Shown here piece by piece: positions 53,750 to 62,639 of a DNA stretch of 64,000 bases. Below the pieces are notes generated by a model that saw only the letters and a list, made by a program, of their open reading frames with translations, did not search any database and was not told the origin of the DNA. This DNA comes from Kribbella amoyensis. GTDB lineage: Bacteria; Actinomycetota; Actinomycetes; Propionibacteriales; Kribbellaceae. Location: assembly GCF_007828865.1 (NCBI RefSeq), contig NZ_VIVK01000001.1, forward strand, positions 6,014,001 to 6,078,000, in the 5' to 3' direction. The position numbers and the translations under genes are program-made. How positions within the stretch are numbered: position 1 is the stretch's first letter; each line of letters begins with the position of its first letter.

Positions 53750-55450
53750 ATGAGAACGAGATGGTTCGCAGCAGCACTGACAGGAACGGTGGGAGCCCTC
53801 CTGGCGGGTTCTCTCACCCTTCCGGCGCAGGCTGCCGGCGCGACGTACTACGTGTCGCCCACCGGCAGCGACAGCAACAGCGGCTTGTCACCCACCGAGG
53901 CCTGGAAGACGGTCGCCAAGGTCAACAGCTCCACGTACCCACAAGGCAGCCTGATCTCCTTCGAAGGCGGCGCGACGTTCACCGGTTGCCTGGTCTTCAA
54001 TGCCACGAACGTCCCGGTGTCGGCGCCGTCGGTACCGTTCCGGGTCGCGTCGTACGGCACCGGAAAGGCCACGATCAGCTCCAACTGCACCGGTGACTAC
54101 TCCGCGGCCGTCACCGCGGACGCGGTCAACGGTTTCCAGCTGAACAACGTGAAACTGGTCAACGGCGGTACGACGGCCGCCGGTGTGCTGCTGCAGAATC
54201 AGACATCGTCGACCGCGACCAGCGGCCTGCAGATCAACAACGCGGACATCTCGGGCTTCGCCACACCGAGCGGCAGCAGCAGTACCTTCGGCGGGCAGAT
54301 CATGGTGCTCGGCTACGCGGTCAACGGGAACTCCGGGCCGTTGAACGACGTACAGATCGTCAACAACAAGCTGTACGGCGCCGGCGTGACGTCGAACGCC
54401 GGACCGGGCGTCTACGGCTGGGGCTCCGGCGTGAACATCAGCAACGTCCGGGTCGAGGGCAACACCGTGTACAACCTCGGGATGGCGCCGAACTCGACCG
54501 GCGCCGCGATCACCGCGAACGGCTGGAACGGCGCGCTGATCCAGCGCAACATCGTCCACGACATCGGCGCGAACGTGACGTCCTGCGGCGGCACCAGCGG
54601 CATCATGTCGTACACGTCCAACAACATCACGATCCGGAACAACGAGGTGTACAAGGTCCAGCCGGTGCCCGCGTACACGGCCGCCTGCGACTGGGACGGC
54701 ATCGACCTCGACGGTGGTACGACGAATTCGCTCGTCGAGTACAACTACACCCACGACAACGCGGGCAGCGGGCTGCTCGCCTATACGTCGACCGTCGGAT
54801 CGCGCGTGTGGGGACCGAACACCTACCGGTACAACATCTCGCAGAACGACGACTGGGCGCTCGCACAGGGCGGCCTGATGGACGTCGTACCGGCCGCGCC
54901 GAAGAACGCGCTGTCGATCTACGGCAACACGTTCTTCAGCAACAAGGACCAGAGCGCGAACAAGAAGCAGGGCGCCAGTGCCTGCTTCAACTTCGGCTAC
55001 AGCACCGGGGTCTGGGCGGCCGGCTCGCAGATCAAGGACAACATCTGCTACTTGGCGAACCGGAACAGCTTCGGCAAGACCGGCCAGCTGTACTACAACC
55101 CGTACAACCAGACCGGGATGACACTGGCGAACAACCTGTACTACGGGACGAACACCGGCGGCTGGCGCTGGGGCGGCACGACGTACGCCACCTTCGCGGC
55201 CTGGCAGGCCGCCGGAGTGGAGACCGCCGCCGTGTGGGGCGACCCGCTGTTCACCTCGCCAGGTGGTGGCGGCACCTGCACCTGGTCGCCGCCGTCCGGT
55301 ACCGGGCCGCAGCCCTGTCCGCAGGCCTACACCCTCAAGCCAGGCTCCCCCGCGATCGGAGCAGGCACACCGGTCTCCGGCAACAGCGGCGTGGACTACT
55401 ACGGCTCCCCGATCCCCAACCCACCCAACATCGGCGCCGACGCCGGATAA
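53750..55450 (+). CDS. Secreted right-handed beta-helix protein (DUF1565-like N-terminus)
   Basis: A 566-residue secreted protein with a signal peptide ending around A-Q-A. The N-terminal 'YYVSPTGSDSNSGLSP' is the DUF1565-type opening of polysaccharide-acting beta-helix proteins. Many Asn-rich repeats ('NNADISG', 'NNKLYGAG', 'GNTVYNLG', 'NNEVYKVQ') form a right-handed beta helix. Catalytic residues could not be assigned. Probably a polysaccharide lyase or glycoside hydrolase, inferred from operon context. GAGGAGAAAG precedes the ATG at 53750. Last gene of the operon, ended by a strong hairpin. Confidence 0.82.
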   Translation: MRTRWFAAALTGTVGALLAGSLTLPAQAAGATYYVSPTGSDSNSGLSPTEAWKTVAKVNSSTYPQGSLISFEGGATFTGCLVFNATNVPVSAPSVPFRVASYGTGKATISSNCTGDYSAAVTADAVNGFQLNNVKLVNGGTTAAGVLLQNQTSSTATSGLQINNADISGFATPSGSSSTFGGQIMVLGYAVNGNSGPLNDVQIVNNKLYGAGVTSNAGPGVYGWGSGVNISNVRVEGNTVYNLGMAPNSTGAAITANGWNGALIQRNIVHDIGANVTSCGGTSGIMSYTSNNITIRNNEVYKVQPVPAYTAACDWDGIDLDGGTTNSLVEYNYTHDNAGSGLLAYTSTVGSRVWGPNTYRYNISQNDDWALAQGGLMDVVPAAPKNALSIYGNTFFSNKDQSANKKQGASACFNFGYSTGVWAAGSQIKDNICYLANRNSFGKTGQLYYNPYNQTGMTLANNLYYGTNTGGWRWGGTTYATFAAWQAAGVETAAVWGDPLFTSPGGGGTCTWSPPSGTGPQPCPQAYTLKPGSPAIGAGTPVSGNSGVDYYGSPIPNPPNIGADAG

Positions 55451-55469
55451 CTCCTGACTCAGGCGACGA

Positions 55470-55509
55470 CCTGAGCATCGGCTCCCCCGCCAGGGAGCCG
55501 ATGCTCAGG
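55470..55509. terminator. Strong bidirectional terminator hairpin
   Basis: A perfect 17-base inverted repeat CCTGAGCATCGGCTCCC / GGGAGCCGATGCTCAGG around a 6-base loop, between convergent genes ending at 55450 and 55523. There is no U-run. It is the strongest hairpin in the window. Confidence 0.85.
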
Positions 55510-55522
55510 AACCGAAGCGGTA

Positions 55523-56494
55523 TCAACCGCGGTTGTAGGGCTGCGCCGCCTCCTTGCTGCCGGCGACCCTCAGGTTACGGAAGTCGGAACGGAACGTCGC
55601 GCCCGGCTGGTAGTCCTTGTACATGCCGAACTTGACCTTGAACTCGTTCTTGAAGGAGTCGTTCTGGCAGATGGAACGCGTCGCGTAGCCGAAGTACTCC
55701 TCCCGCTCGAAGAGCTTCTGCTCGACGCCTGTCGCCGTCTTGTGCCAGACCGCGATACGGCCCTTGGGCCCGCCGGGGTGGTAGGGCTCCACGTTGTACT
55801 TGATGACGAAGGAGTGCCACTCGTTGGGGACGAGTGGCTGGGTCGCCATGGATACGTCGTAGTTCGTGTCGGGGTCCTCGCCCCGGCGCACGAACTGGAG
55901 GTTGTGCCCGTTGCCGGCACCGGACTGGATACGCACGCCGCCGAACGGGTTCGCGGTGCATTGCCACAGCTGCAGCACGTACGCCCCGCTGCCCGTCACG
56001 TCGTCGACGCCCAAGGGGATGCGAACGTCGAACCCGACCCACACGTTGGTGTGGAACGGCAGGTTCCACCCCGTCGCCAGCTCCGTGCGGTCCCGGAGGG
56101 TATTTCCAGCAGCGTCCTTCCAGGTGTTCTTGGCGGGGTCCTCGACGATGGCGCCGTCGTACTCGAAGTCCTTGTCCGTGCGGAACGTCAACGCCCGCGG
56201 GTCGGTCCCGGTGGTCTGGGGTGCCTGCCCCGCTCCCTGACACTTGCCTTGAAGAAAGTCGTCGCTGTCCCTGTAGTTGCCGCCCTGGCCGATCTCCGGA
56301 CTGCAGCCAATGGGGTTCTCGATCGTCCAGCTCGAACCGGCGATACCCACCGAGTAGTTGGGCACCGCGGTTGTTGCCGCGTCAGCGGTTCGTGCGTTCG
56401 TCACTGCGGCGAAACCCAGCGAAGCGCTCAGGGTCGCCGCCACAGTGAGAGCCATCGTCTGTCTAGCACGTCGACTCGGGGCCGAGATCTGCAT
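55523..56494 (-). CDS. Secreted polysaccharide lyase (heparin lyase I-like beta-jelly-roll)
   Basis: A 323-residue secreted protein. A signal peptide of about 40 residues is followed by a beta-jelly-roll of the heparin lyase I-like polysaccharide-lyase family (PF14099). Supporting blocks are 'RTELATGWNLPFHTNVWVGF', 'LQLWQCTANPFGG' and 'GMYKDYQPGATFRSDFRNLRVAG'. Members include glucuronan, alginate and heparin-type lyases; the substrate is not determined. GGAGG is seven bases before the ATG. It is separate from the upstream alginate-lyase operon by 99 bases. Confidence 0.82.
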   Translation of the reverse strand: MQISAPSRRARQTMALTVAATLSASLGFAAVTNARTADAATTAVPNYSVGIAGSSWTIENPIGCSPEIGQGGNYRDSDDFLQGKCQGAGQAPQTTGTDPRALTFRTDKDFEYDGAIVEDPAKNTWKDAAGNTLRDRTELATGWNLPFHTNVWVGFDVRIPLGVDDVTGSGAYVLQLWQCTANPFGGVRIQSGAGNGHNLQFVRRGEDPDTNYDVSMATQPLVPNEWHSFVIKYNVEPYHPGGPKGRIAVWHKTATGVEQKLFEREEYFGYATRSICQNDSFKNEFKVKFGMYKDYQPGATFRSDFRNLRVAGSKEAAQPYNRG

Positions 56495-56593
56495 CTGTGT
56501 CCTCCCATGCTTTGAGGGGAAATGCTTCGTTCGCCCGCGACATCTCGTGAACATCGCGGGGTTCCTTCCGATGGTCGAGCCCACGAGAACCGC

Positions 56594-57658
56594 TCAGGTC
56601 GGGATGTGTTCCATGGCTGCGGTCGACGGGATCTCGGGGGCGGGCAGGTCTTGCCTTCGCAGGGTTTCCGCCAAGGCTTTGAGGCTCGGGGTCTGATAGA
56701 CGGCGGCGGCTTCGTCGGCGAGCCAGAGAGCGGTTCGGTCGAGGTCCGAGGGCTGCCGGGGCCAGATCCAACGACGGTCGTCGGTGGCGTGGCCGGCCCA
56801 GAAGTGGAACGCGTCGCGGAGACTGCCGAAGCCGGGTTCGGCGGGCGCGTTCCAGAGGTCTCGGCCTTCAGCGGCTGCGACTCGGCAGCAGACGGCGAAG
56901 GCTCGTAGACAGTAGATGGTGTAGAGCAACGAGTCGGGACGAGCCAGTTCCCTCGGGAGCGAGCCGCCGGCCGCGATGTGGCGCAGCCGGATGCCGAACC
57001 GATCGAGAATCTCGGTGAGCGCGGTCCGATCGCCCACGAACTGCAGATAGCGCAGTACCTGCGCGTCCCACCAGACGCCGTGGTTGTTGGTCATCCGTTC
57101 TTCCTGCCGACCGAGTTCGCTCGACCGCATCCAGTCGGTCAACTCGGCGAACCAGTTCTGCAGGAGCGGGAGGCCCTCGGTGAATCGTCCGGCCTTCACC
57201 AGCAGGTCGACGTGATCCAGGAGGTCGGTCAGGAACGTCGTCTCGATCTGCCCGATCGCCGCACCGTCGTGCTGACCGGGCAGCGCGGCAGCGTGAGCGA
57301 GGTTGGGGCGCATCGCGGTCGCCGGGTCCAGGAACCAGCGTTCGAGACGTGCCTCCGCGGCGTCGGCGTAGCGGGCCTCGCCGGTCAGGACGTGGGCCTG
57401 CACCAGGGTGGTGACGGCCGCGGCCGTGTGCCGGAACCGCCGTTTGTCGTAGCGGTCGCTCCACGCGTCCGGGTTCCGTTGGCCGTCGACCCTGATGTAC
57501 GGCAGACCGTCGGCCGTCTCCGGATTCGGCCAGGAGTAGTTGCCGACCGAGTAGTAGTCGTGGGCGCCTCCGGCCCAGTCCGACGGCTCCCGGTCGAGGA
57601 TGGAATACGACCGCTCGGCCAGGAACTCGTCGGCCCGGCTCACCAGCTGCCGGCTCAC
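56594..57658 (-). CDS. Alginate lyase family protein (PL5)
   Basis: A 354-residue alginate-lyase-family protein of the all-alpha (alpha/alpha toroid) type. The catalytic N-N-H-G is at about residues 191-194 in 'MTNNHGVWWDAQVLRYLQF', and the upstream 'HTAAAVTTLVQAHVLTGEARYADAA' and later 'RRWIWPRQPSDL' blocks are conserved. No signal peptide, so it acts in the cytoplasm on imported oligouronides or is exported by other means. GTG 57658 overlaps the preceding stop (GTGA). Confidence 0.86.
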   Translation of the reverse strand: MSRQLVSRADEFLAERSYSILDREPSDWAGGAHDYYSVGNYSWPNPETADGLPYIRVDGQRNPDAWSDRYDKRRFRHTAAAVTTLVQAHVLTGEARYADAAEARLERWFLDPATAMRPNLAHAAALPGQHDGAAIGQIETTFLTDLLDHVDLLVKAGRFTEGLPLLQNWFAELTDWMRSSELGRQEERMTNNHGVWWDAQVLRYLQFVGDRTALTEILDRFGIRLRHIAAGGSLPRELARPDSLLYTIYCLRAFAVCCRVAAAEGRDLWNAPAEPGFGSLRDAFHFWAGHATDDRRWIWPRQPSDLDRTALWLADEAAAVYQTPSLKALAETLRRQDLPAPEIPSTAAMEHIPT

Positions 57659-59283
57659 TTGGGTCCCGCCTCCGAGAAGGCCTGCTCGAACTCGGCCCGG
57701 ATCTTGTCGCCGCCGCCGTTGCGCCACTTGGTCACGGCCGCCTTCCAGCTCGAGACGGGTGCGCGGCCGGCCAGGATGCCGTTCCGGGTATCGGTCAGGT
57801 CCTTGCCCAGCTGCAGACCCTTGGCCGCGTCGGTCTCGGAGTACAGGCCCTGGGTCGGATCAGGGGCGAGAATCGGCAGCGCGGCCTCCTGGTAGTCGAA
57901 GCGCGCCTGGGCGACATCGCGCCGGCCCGGGTCGTAGATGGCCAGGGTCGGTCCGGAGACGTACCCGAACGGCACCAGCCGCAGATTCTGGCCACGCGAG
58001 TTCAGGATCGGGTCCTTGCCCTCGAAGGTGAACGTCTGGCCCTCGATCCCGAAGTTGCGCAGGAGGTACTCGGAAGATCCGAACGGCGCGGCGAGCCAAT
58101 CGAGGACCCGGAGCACCTCGCGGACCCGGTCCGGTTCGGCCTGGGTGACAGCGGTGAACGCCTGCGCCGCACTCCCCCGAGGATGGACGGGCTTGCTCGC
58201 CGCGTCGTAGCCGAACATCGGCAGCGACCCGAGCTTGAAGCCCGGCACCTCGGCTCCCCACATCTCGTACTTGCTCCAGCCGGCGTACCCGCCGAAGACG
58301 ATCGGCGTGGTTCCGTTGGTGAACCAGTCGTTGCGCTGGTTGTTGGACGCCACCAGGCCGTCCGGATGGAAGACGCCGGCGTCGGCCAGCTCGCGGGTGT
58401 CGGCCAGCGCCTTCTCGTACTCCTCGAGCTCGATGTTGGAGGTGAACTTCCCGCCGTCCTCGCGCCAGCTGCCGGGGATGCCCATGGACGCTGCGATCAT
58501 GGTCAGGGTGCTGCCCGGATCGCCGCAGGCCCAGCGGGACTTGCGCTCGTTGGTCAGCCCCTTCAGCAGTGCCTTGAACTCGCCGATGTTCTTGGGCTGC
58601 GCGGGCAGTCCGGTACCGGCGATGAGGTCGGCGCGGATCCAGGCGACCGACGGGATCGGTACCCGGGCGATCGGTACGCCCCACAGGGCGTTGCCGTACA
58701 CGGTCTTGCGCCACGAGTCCGTGGACAGACCCGCCAGGTTCGGATAGTCCTTGACGGCATCGCCCGACAAGTACTCGGTCAAGTCGGTGAACTTTGCCTT
58801 CAGCAACGCGGGCAACTGCTGCACCGAGCCGTAGATCGACACCAGGTCGGGCAGGTCTCCGCCGGCCACGGTCGTCGCGAACCGTTGAGCGTAGTCGGCC
58901 GCCGGAGCGTAGGTGATGTCGAGCTTTCCACCGAGTCGCTTGTCGACCTCCTGCCACAGCGGATTGTCGGACTTGCCGGGCGCCACCGGGTCGAAGGTGT
59001 AGGTGAGGGCGGAGATCTGGCCACCCGACAGCGGAGGCTTGCTGACCGACGCGACTGGATTCGGCGGGTACTCGAAGTACCCGCTCATGCCGAGCGGGCT
59101 CGCGCTCTTCAGCGCGGGTTCGACGCTCCCGGCCTGGGCGTACGTCGGGAGAATCTCCGCTCCGATGCGGCCGGAGGTCCCCGTCGTCGTCTTGGCGGAG
59201 CAGCCGAGAGCCGATCCGGCAGCTCCGGCGACGGCTGCCGCGGACAGCCCTTTGAGCAATGTACGGCGCGAAAACGCGTCCAT
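57655..59283 (-). CDS. Carbohydrate-binding lipoprotein with Tat signal
   Basis: A 542-residue solute-binding protein. The N-terminus carries twin-arginine motif S-R-R-T-L-L-K-G and lipobox ending in L-G-C, so it should be exported folded by Tat and lipid-anchored. The lobes include 'SIYGSVQQLPALLKAKFTDLTEYL' and the C-terminal 'RNGILAGRAPVSSWKAAVTKW', typical of the long LplA/YtcQ class. Works with the two permeases upstream of it. Confidence 0.91.
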   Translation of the reverse strand: MDAFSRRTLLKGLSAAAVAGAAGSALGCSAKTTTGTSGRIGAEILPTYAQAGSVEPALKSASPLGMSGYFEYPPNPVASVSKPPLSGGQISALTYTFDPVAPGKSDNPLWQEVDKRLGGKLDITYAPAADYAQRFATTVAGGDLPDLVSIYGSVQQLPALLKAKFTDLTEYLSGDAVKDYPNLAGLSTDSWRKTVYGNALWGVPIARVPIPSVAWIRADLIAGTGLPAQPKNIGEFKALLKGLTNERKSRWACGDPGSTLTMIAASMGIPGSWREDGGKFTSNIELEEYEKALADTRELADAGVFHPDGLVASNNQRNDWFTNGTTPIVFGGYAGWSKYEMWGAEVPGFKLGSLPMFGYDAASKPVHPRGSAAQAFTAVTQAEPDRVREVLRVLDWLAAPFGSSEYLLRNFGIEGQTFTFEGKDPILNSRGQNLRLVPFGYVSGPTLAIYDPGRRDVAQARFDYQEAALPILAPDPTQGLYSETDAAKGLQLGKDLTDTRNGILAGRAPVSSWKAAVTKWRNGGGDKIRAEFEQAFSEAGPK

Positions 59284-59320
59284 GGTTACGGTTCCCTCCT
59301 CATGGTGGGCGTCCGGTCGA

Positions 59321-60271
59321 TCAGCCTTTGACGGCGCCGATCAGAAGTCCCTTGCTGAAGTGCTTCTGGATGAACGGGTAGATGATCAGGATCGGGATGA
59401 CGGACATCACCAGAATCGCCATCTGGATCGATGCCTGGGGTGGCAGTGACTCGGTCGACGCCGAGAGCTCGTCGGTACCGAGCGGCGTCTGGTTCACGAC
59501 GAACGTTCGCAGCACCAGCTGCAACGGCCACTTCTCCGGCGACGGCAGGTAGAGCAGGGCCGAGAAGAACGCGTTCCAGTAGGCGACCGCGTAGAACAGG
59601 CCGACCACCGCGACGACGGCCTTCGAGAGCGGCAGGACGATGAAGGTGAGGATCCGGAGTTCGCCGGCCCCGTCGAGCTTCGCCGACTCGGTCAGCTCAT
59701 CGGGCAGCTCGAGGAAGAAGGACCGCATCACGATCACGTTGAAGGCGTTGACCACCACCGGCAGGATCAACGCCGCCAGGTTGTCGATCAGGCCGAGCTG
59801 TTTGACGATCAGGTACATCGGGATCATGCCCGGATTGAACAAGAGGGTGAACAGTGTCATCAGCAGGATCGGCTTGTGCATCAGCGATCCCGGCCGCGAC
59901 AGGGCGTACGCGAGCATGATGGTGCAGGCCAGCGACAGGAGAGTGCCGATGGCGGTGACCGCGACCGACACGGTGAGGGCCCGTGTCACCACTCCGCCCG
60001 ACAGGACGGCCCGGTACGCCGCGAGCGACGGCTCGCTGGTGAAGAGGACGAGTCCACCGCGCGCGCTGATGTCGCGTTGCGGCGCCAGACTCGTCATCAC
60101 GACGGCGACGAACGGGACGATCACCGCGAGGCAGGCGGCGGTCAGCAGGACACCGCGCGCCGCGGTCGCCCAGCGCGGCTGCCGTCCCATCCAGGCAGGC
60201 CGATCGTTCGGCGCCGGTTGACGGTTGCGCCGAGCCCGGCGTTCGGCGGTGGTCTCCAGTAGTCCGGTCAT
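59321..60271 (-). CDS. Carbohydrate ABC permease, YtcP/LplC type
   Basis: A 316-residue CUT1 permease. EAA loop 'DELTESAKLDGAGELRILTFIVLPL', and the characteristic C-terminal 'YPFIQKHFSKGLLIGAVKG'. It overlaps the LplB-like gene by four bases. Paralogous to the 49422 gene in the neighbouring locus. Confidence 0.93.
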   Translation of the reverse strand: MTGLLETTAERRARRNRQPAPNDRPAWMGRQPRWATAARGVLLTAACLAVIVPFVAVVMTSLAPQRDISARGGLVLFTSEPSLAAYRAVLSGGVVTRALTVSVAVTAIGTLLSLACTIMLAYALSRPGSLMHKPILLMTLFTLLFNPGMIPMYLIVKQLGLIDNLAALILPVVVNAFNVIVMRSFFLELPDELTESAKLDGAGELRILTFIVLPLSKAVVAVVGLFYAVAYWNAFFSALLYLPSPEKWPLQLVLRTFVVNQTPLGTDELSASTESLPPQASIQMAILVMSVIPILIIYPFIQKHFSKGLLIGAVKG

Positions 60272-61254
60272 TTCGAGTACACCCCCCGCTCCCCCATCGC
60301 GTGGGCGAGCCGGTTCGCCCCGAGGACGAGAACCACGCCGACGACGCCCTTCACCAAGCCGACCGCGGCCGAGACACCCCAGTTCCCGCCGATGATCCCG
60401 TTGTTGTACACGTAGGTGTCGAGCACTTCGGAAGCCTGCGCGCCGACCGGACCCTGCTGCAGGAGGATCTGCTCGAAGCCGACCGTGAGCGAATCACCCA
60501 GCCGCAGGATCAGCAGCAGGACGATCACGGGCCGGATCGCGGGCAGCGTGACGTGCCACAGTTGCCGAAGCGGGCCGGCCCGGTCGATCGCCGCCGCCTC
60601 GTACAGGTTCAGGTCGACCTTGGACAGCGCGGCCAGGAAGATGATGGTCGACCAGCCGGTGTCCTTCCAGATCACCTGCGACGTGATCAGCAGTTTGAAC
60701 AGCTCCGGTACGCCGATGATCTGGAAGGTTCCCAGGTCCGCGGAACGCAGCCACTCGTTCAGCATTCCGCCGTTGCCGAACATCTGCTGGAACAACGCCA
60801 CGACGATGACCCAGGACAGGAAGTGCGGCAGGTAGAGGATCGACTGCGTCAGCCGCTTGGCCCGTTCGTTCAGCATCGTGTTGAGGACCAGGGCCAGCGC
60901 GATCGGCAACGGGAACACGAACAGCACCTGGACCATCGTGATGATCAACGTGTTGACGAGCGCGTTCAGAAATTCCGGGTCACCGTTGAAGATGACCGAG
61001 AAGTTGCTCAGGCCAACGAAATCCGATCCGCTGATGCCGAGGAACGGCTGGTAGTCCTGGAAGGCGATCACGTTGCCCAGCAGCGGCAGGTAGTGGAACA
61101 CCACCAGGACGACGACTCCCGGTATCGCGAGCAGGAGCAACACCCGGTCCCGGTGCCAGCGGGTCGCGAGCTGCCCGCGGACGCGAGTCTCGCGGGCGGC
61201 CGGGGCACCAGGATCTGCGCCGCTCCTCGGCCGCACCTTGATTCCCGACGACAT
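60268..61254 (-). CDS. Carbohydrate ABC permease, LplB type
   Basis: A 328-residue CUT1 permease with a long cytoplasmic N-terminus and six helices. 'LYLPHFLSWVIVVALFQQMFG' and EAA loop 'EAAAIDRAGPLRQLWHVTLPAI' are diagnostic. The start is inside the stop codon of the pyruvyl-transferase-family gene (ATGA), indicating one transcript. Confidence 0.93.
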   Translation of the reverse strand: MSSGIKVRPRSGADPGAPAARETRVRGQLATRWHRDRVLLLLAIPGVVVLVVFHYLPLLGNVIAFQDYQPFLGISGSDFVGLSNFSVIFNGDPEFLNALVNTLIITMVQVLFVFPLPIALALVLNTMLNERAKRLTQSILYLPHFLSWVIVVALFQQMFGNGGMLNEWLRSADLGTFQIIGVPELFKLLITSQVIWKDTGWSTIIFLAALSKVDLNLYEAAAIDRAGPLRQLWHVTLPAIRPVIVLLLILRLGDSLTVGFEQILLQQGPVGAQASEVLDTYVYNNGIIGGNWGVSAAVGLVKGVVGVVLVLGANRLAHAMGERGVYSK

Positions 61255-62498
61255 CAGCGGATCCTGCTGCCGACCGCTGCCATGGCGGTCTCGACCATCC
61301 CCCGTACGCGCTCCTGCGCGCCGTCCCGCGTCTCCTGGACGCGTTCGGCCGCCGCCGGCCGGTCGTCGACGATCTTCTGCAGGAGTTGCCCGGCCGCAGC
61401 GTCGGCCCCAGGTCCCAGCTCGACGAACGGCAGGCCCAGATCGTTGTACATCTCGCCCTTGATCGTGTCGGTCGGCTGACGCAGGTAGATCGACGGGATG
61501 CCTTCCGCCAACGCGATCAGCGGTGAGTGGCACTCCATGCTCACGACCGCGCCGGCCCGCCGGTACACCGCGGCCGCCTCGGTCAGGTCCCAGAACCGCG
61601 GCAGGATGTGGACTAGGTCGGCCACGTCGGCAGGGAAGGTCCCCGCGAACTCGGCCTCGGCGACCTGCATCGCGTAGCTCATCTCCGGCACAACGAGGGC
61701 CGGCTGGCCAGTGGCTCGCACCCAGCCGATCACGGCCTGCCTGAGAACGTCCAGGTCGGATTTCACATAACCCGCGTTGTAGGCCGTCCGGCGAACGTCC
61801 TCGGCCGCGGGCGGGTAGTTCCGGATCTGGTGGTACGGCGTGAACCGCAGCCGCGGTACGGCGCAGAGGAACTGTCCGGGCTGCAAACCGTACTCGGCGA
61901 GGACCGCCTGGCCGTCGCCGTCGTCGACCACGTCGAACATCACCGTGGCGTCCGGGCCGAACGCGATCGTGGGCGCCGCGAGGTTCTGGCCGGCCAGGAA
62001 CCGCTCGGTCAACGAGTCCCGGCAGTAGACGAACGCGGCCGTGTCGAGCACCTCGCGCTGGAGCTCGGTGAGCAGGTCACCGTCGATCGCGCTGACCATG
62101 CTCGCCGCCCGGGCCAGCGTCGAGACGTACGGCCGGAGCGGATCCACTGTCACCCCGAAGATGCCATGCGGCTTTCCGGTCCGCCGGTGCCATTCGGCGA
62201 CCTCCACCTGGCCGACGAGCGACGGCCCCGACCCGTGGACCAGAAGGTCGCCCTCGGCAAACAACCGCTCCAGCGCCGGGCTGAGCGGCTCGCCGGCCAC
62301 GACCCGGTCCTCGACGATCTCGACGTCCGGAAAGTAGCGGCGGAGCATCTGCCGTACGTTCTCGTCGATGCTGCGAGCCCACAGCGTCAGCTTCACGTCC
62401 GGTGCGTAGCGCTGAAAGGCCCGGAGCGCGCCTGGCGTATGGGCGACGTCCCCGATGTTGACGGTTTGCCAGCCGGAGACGAGAACGACGTGAACCAT
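61254..62498 (-). CDS. Polysaccharide pyruvyl transferase family protein
   Basis: A 414-residue protein of the PS_pyruv_trans family (PF04230). 'VSGWQTVNIGDVAHTPGAL' at the N-terminus, 'LVHGSGPSLVG' and the late 'VSMECHSPLIALAEGIPSIYL' are conserved; the His in the last block is the usual active-site region. Such enzymes add pyruvyl ketals to polysaccharides, so first position in an uptake and lyase operon is odd. Translationally coupled to the permeases. Confidence 0.85.
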   Translation of the reverse strand: MVHVVLVSGWQTVNIGDVAHTPGALRAFQRYAPDVKLTLWARSIDENVRQMLRRYFPDVEIVEDRVVAGEPLSPALERLFAEGDLLVHGSGPSLVGQVEVAEWHRRTGKPHGIFGVTVDPLRPYVSTLARAASMVSAIDGDLLTELQREVLDTAAFVYCRDSLTERFLAGQNLAAPTIAFGPDATVMFDVVDDGDGQAVLAEYGLQPGQFLCAVPRLRFTPYHQIRNYPPAAEDVRRTAYNAGYVKSDLDVLRQAVIGWVRATGQPALVVPEMSYAMQVAEAEFAGTFPADVADLVHILPRFWDLTEAAAVYRRAGAVVSMECHSPLIALAEGIPSIYLRQPTDTIKGEMYNDLGLPFVELGPGADAAAGQLLQKIVDDRPAAAERVQETRDGAQERVRGMVETAMAAVGSRIR

Positions 62499-62576
62499 GA
62501 GGAATTCCCTGTCCAGCCCATCCTGAGCAGCGGTGGGCTTACGTTCGATATGGAGCTACGGCGAGCATCATGCCGG

Positions 62577-62594
62577 TGATTCATCGGTTAATCA
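62577..62594 (-). promoter_or_regulatory. LacI-family operator candidate
   Basis: TGATTAACCGATGAATCA (minus strand), symmetric at 14 of 18 positions around a central CG, the hallmark of LacI/GalR operators. It lies between lacI and the first operon gene, 79 bases upstream of that start codon. Confidence 0.6.
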
Positions 62595-62639
62595 AGATCT
62601 GACGAGGGTGTCGACGGTGACTTCTCAGCAGCTGGACGC

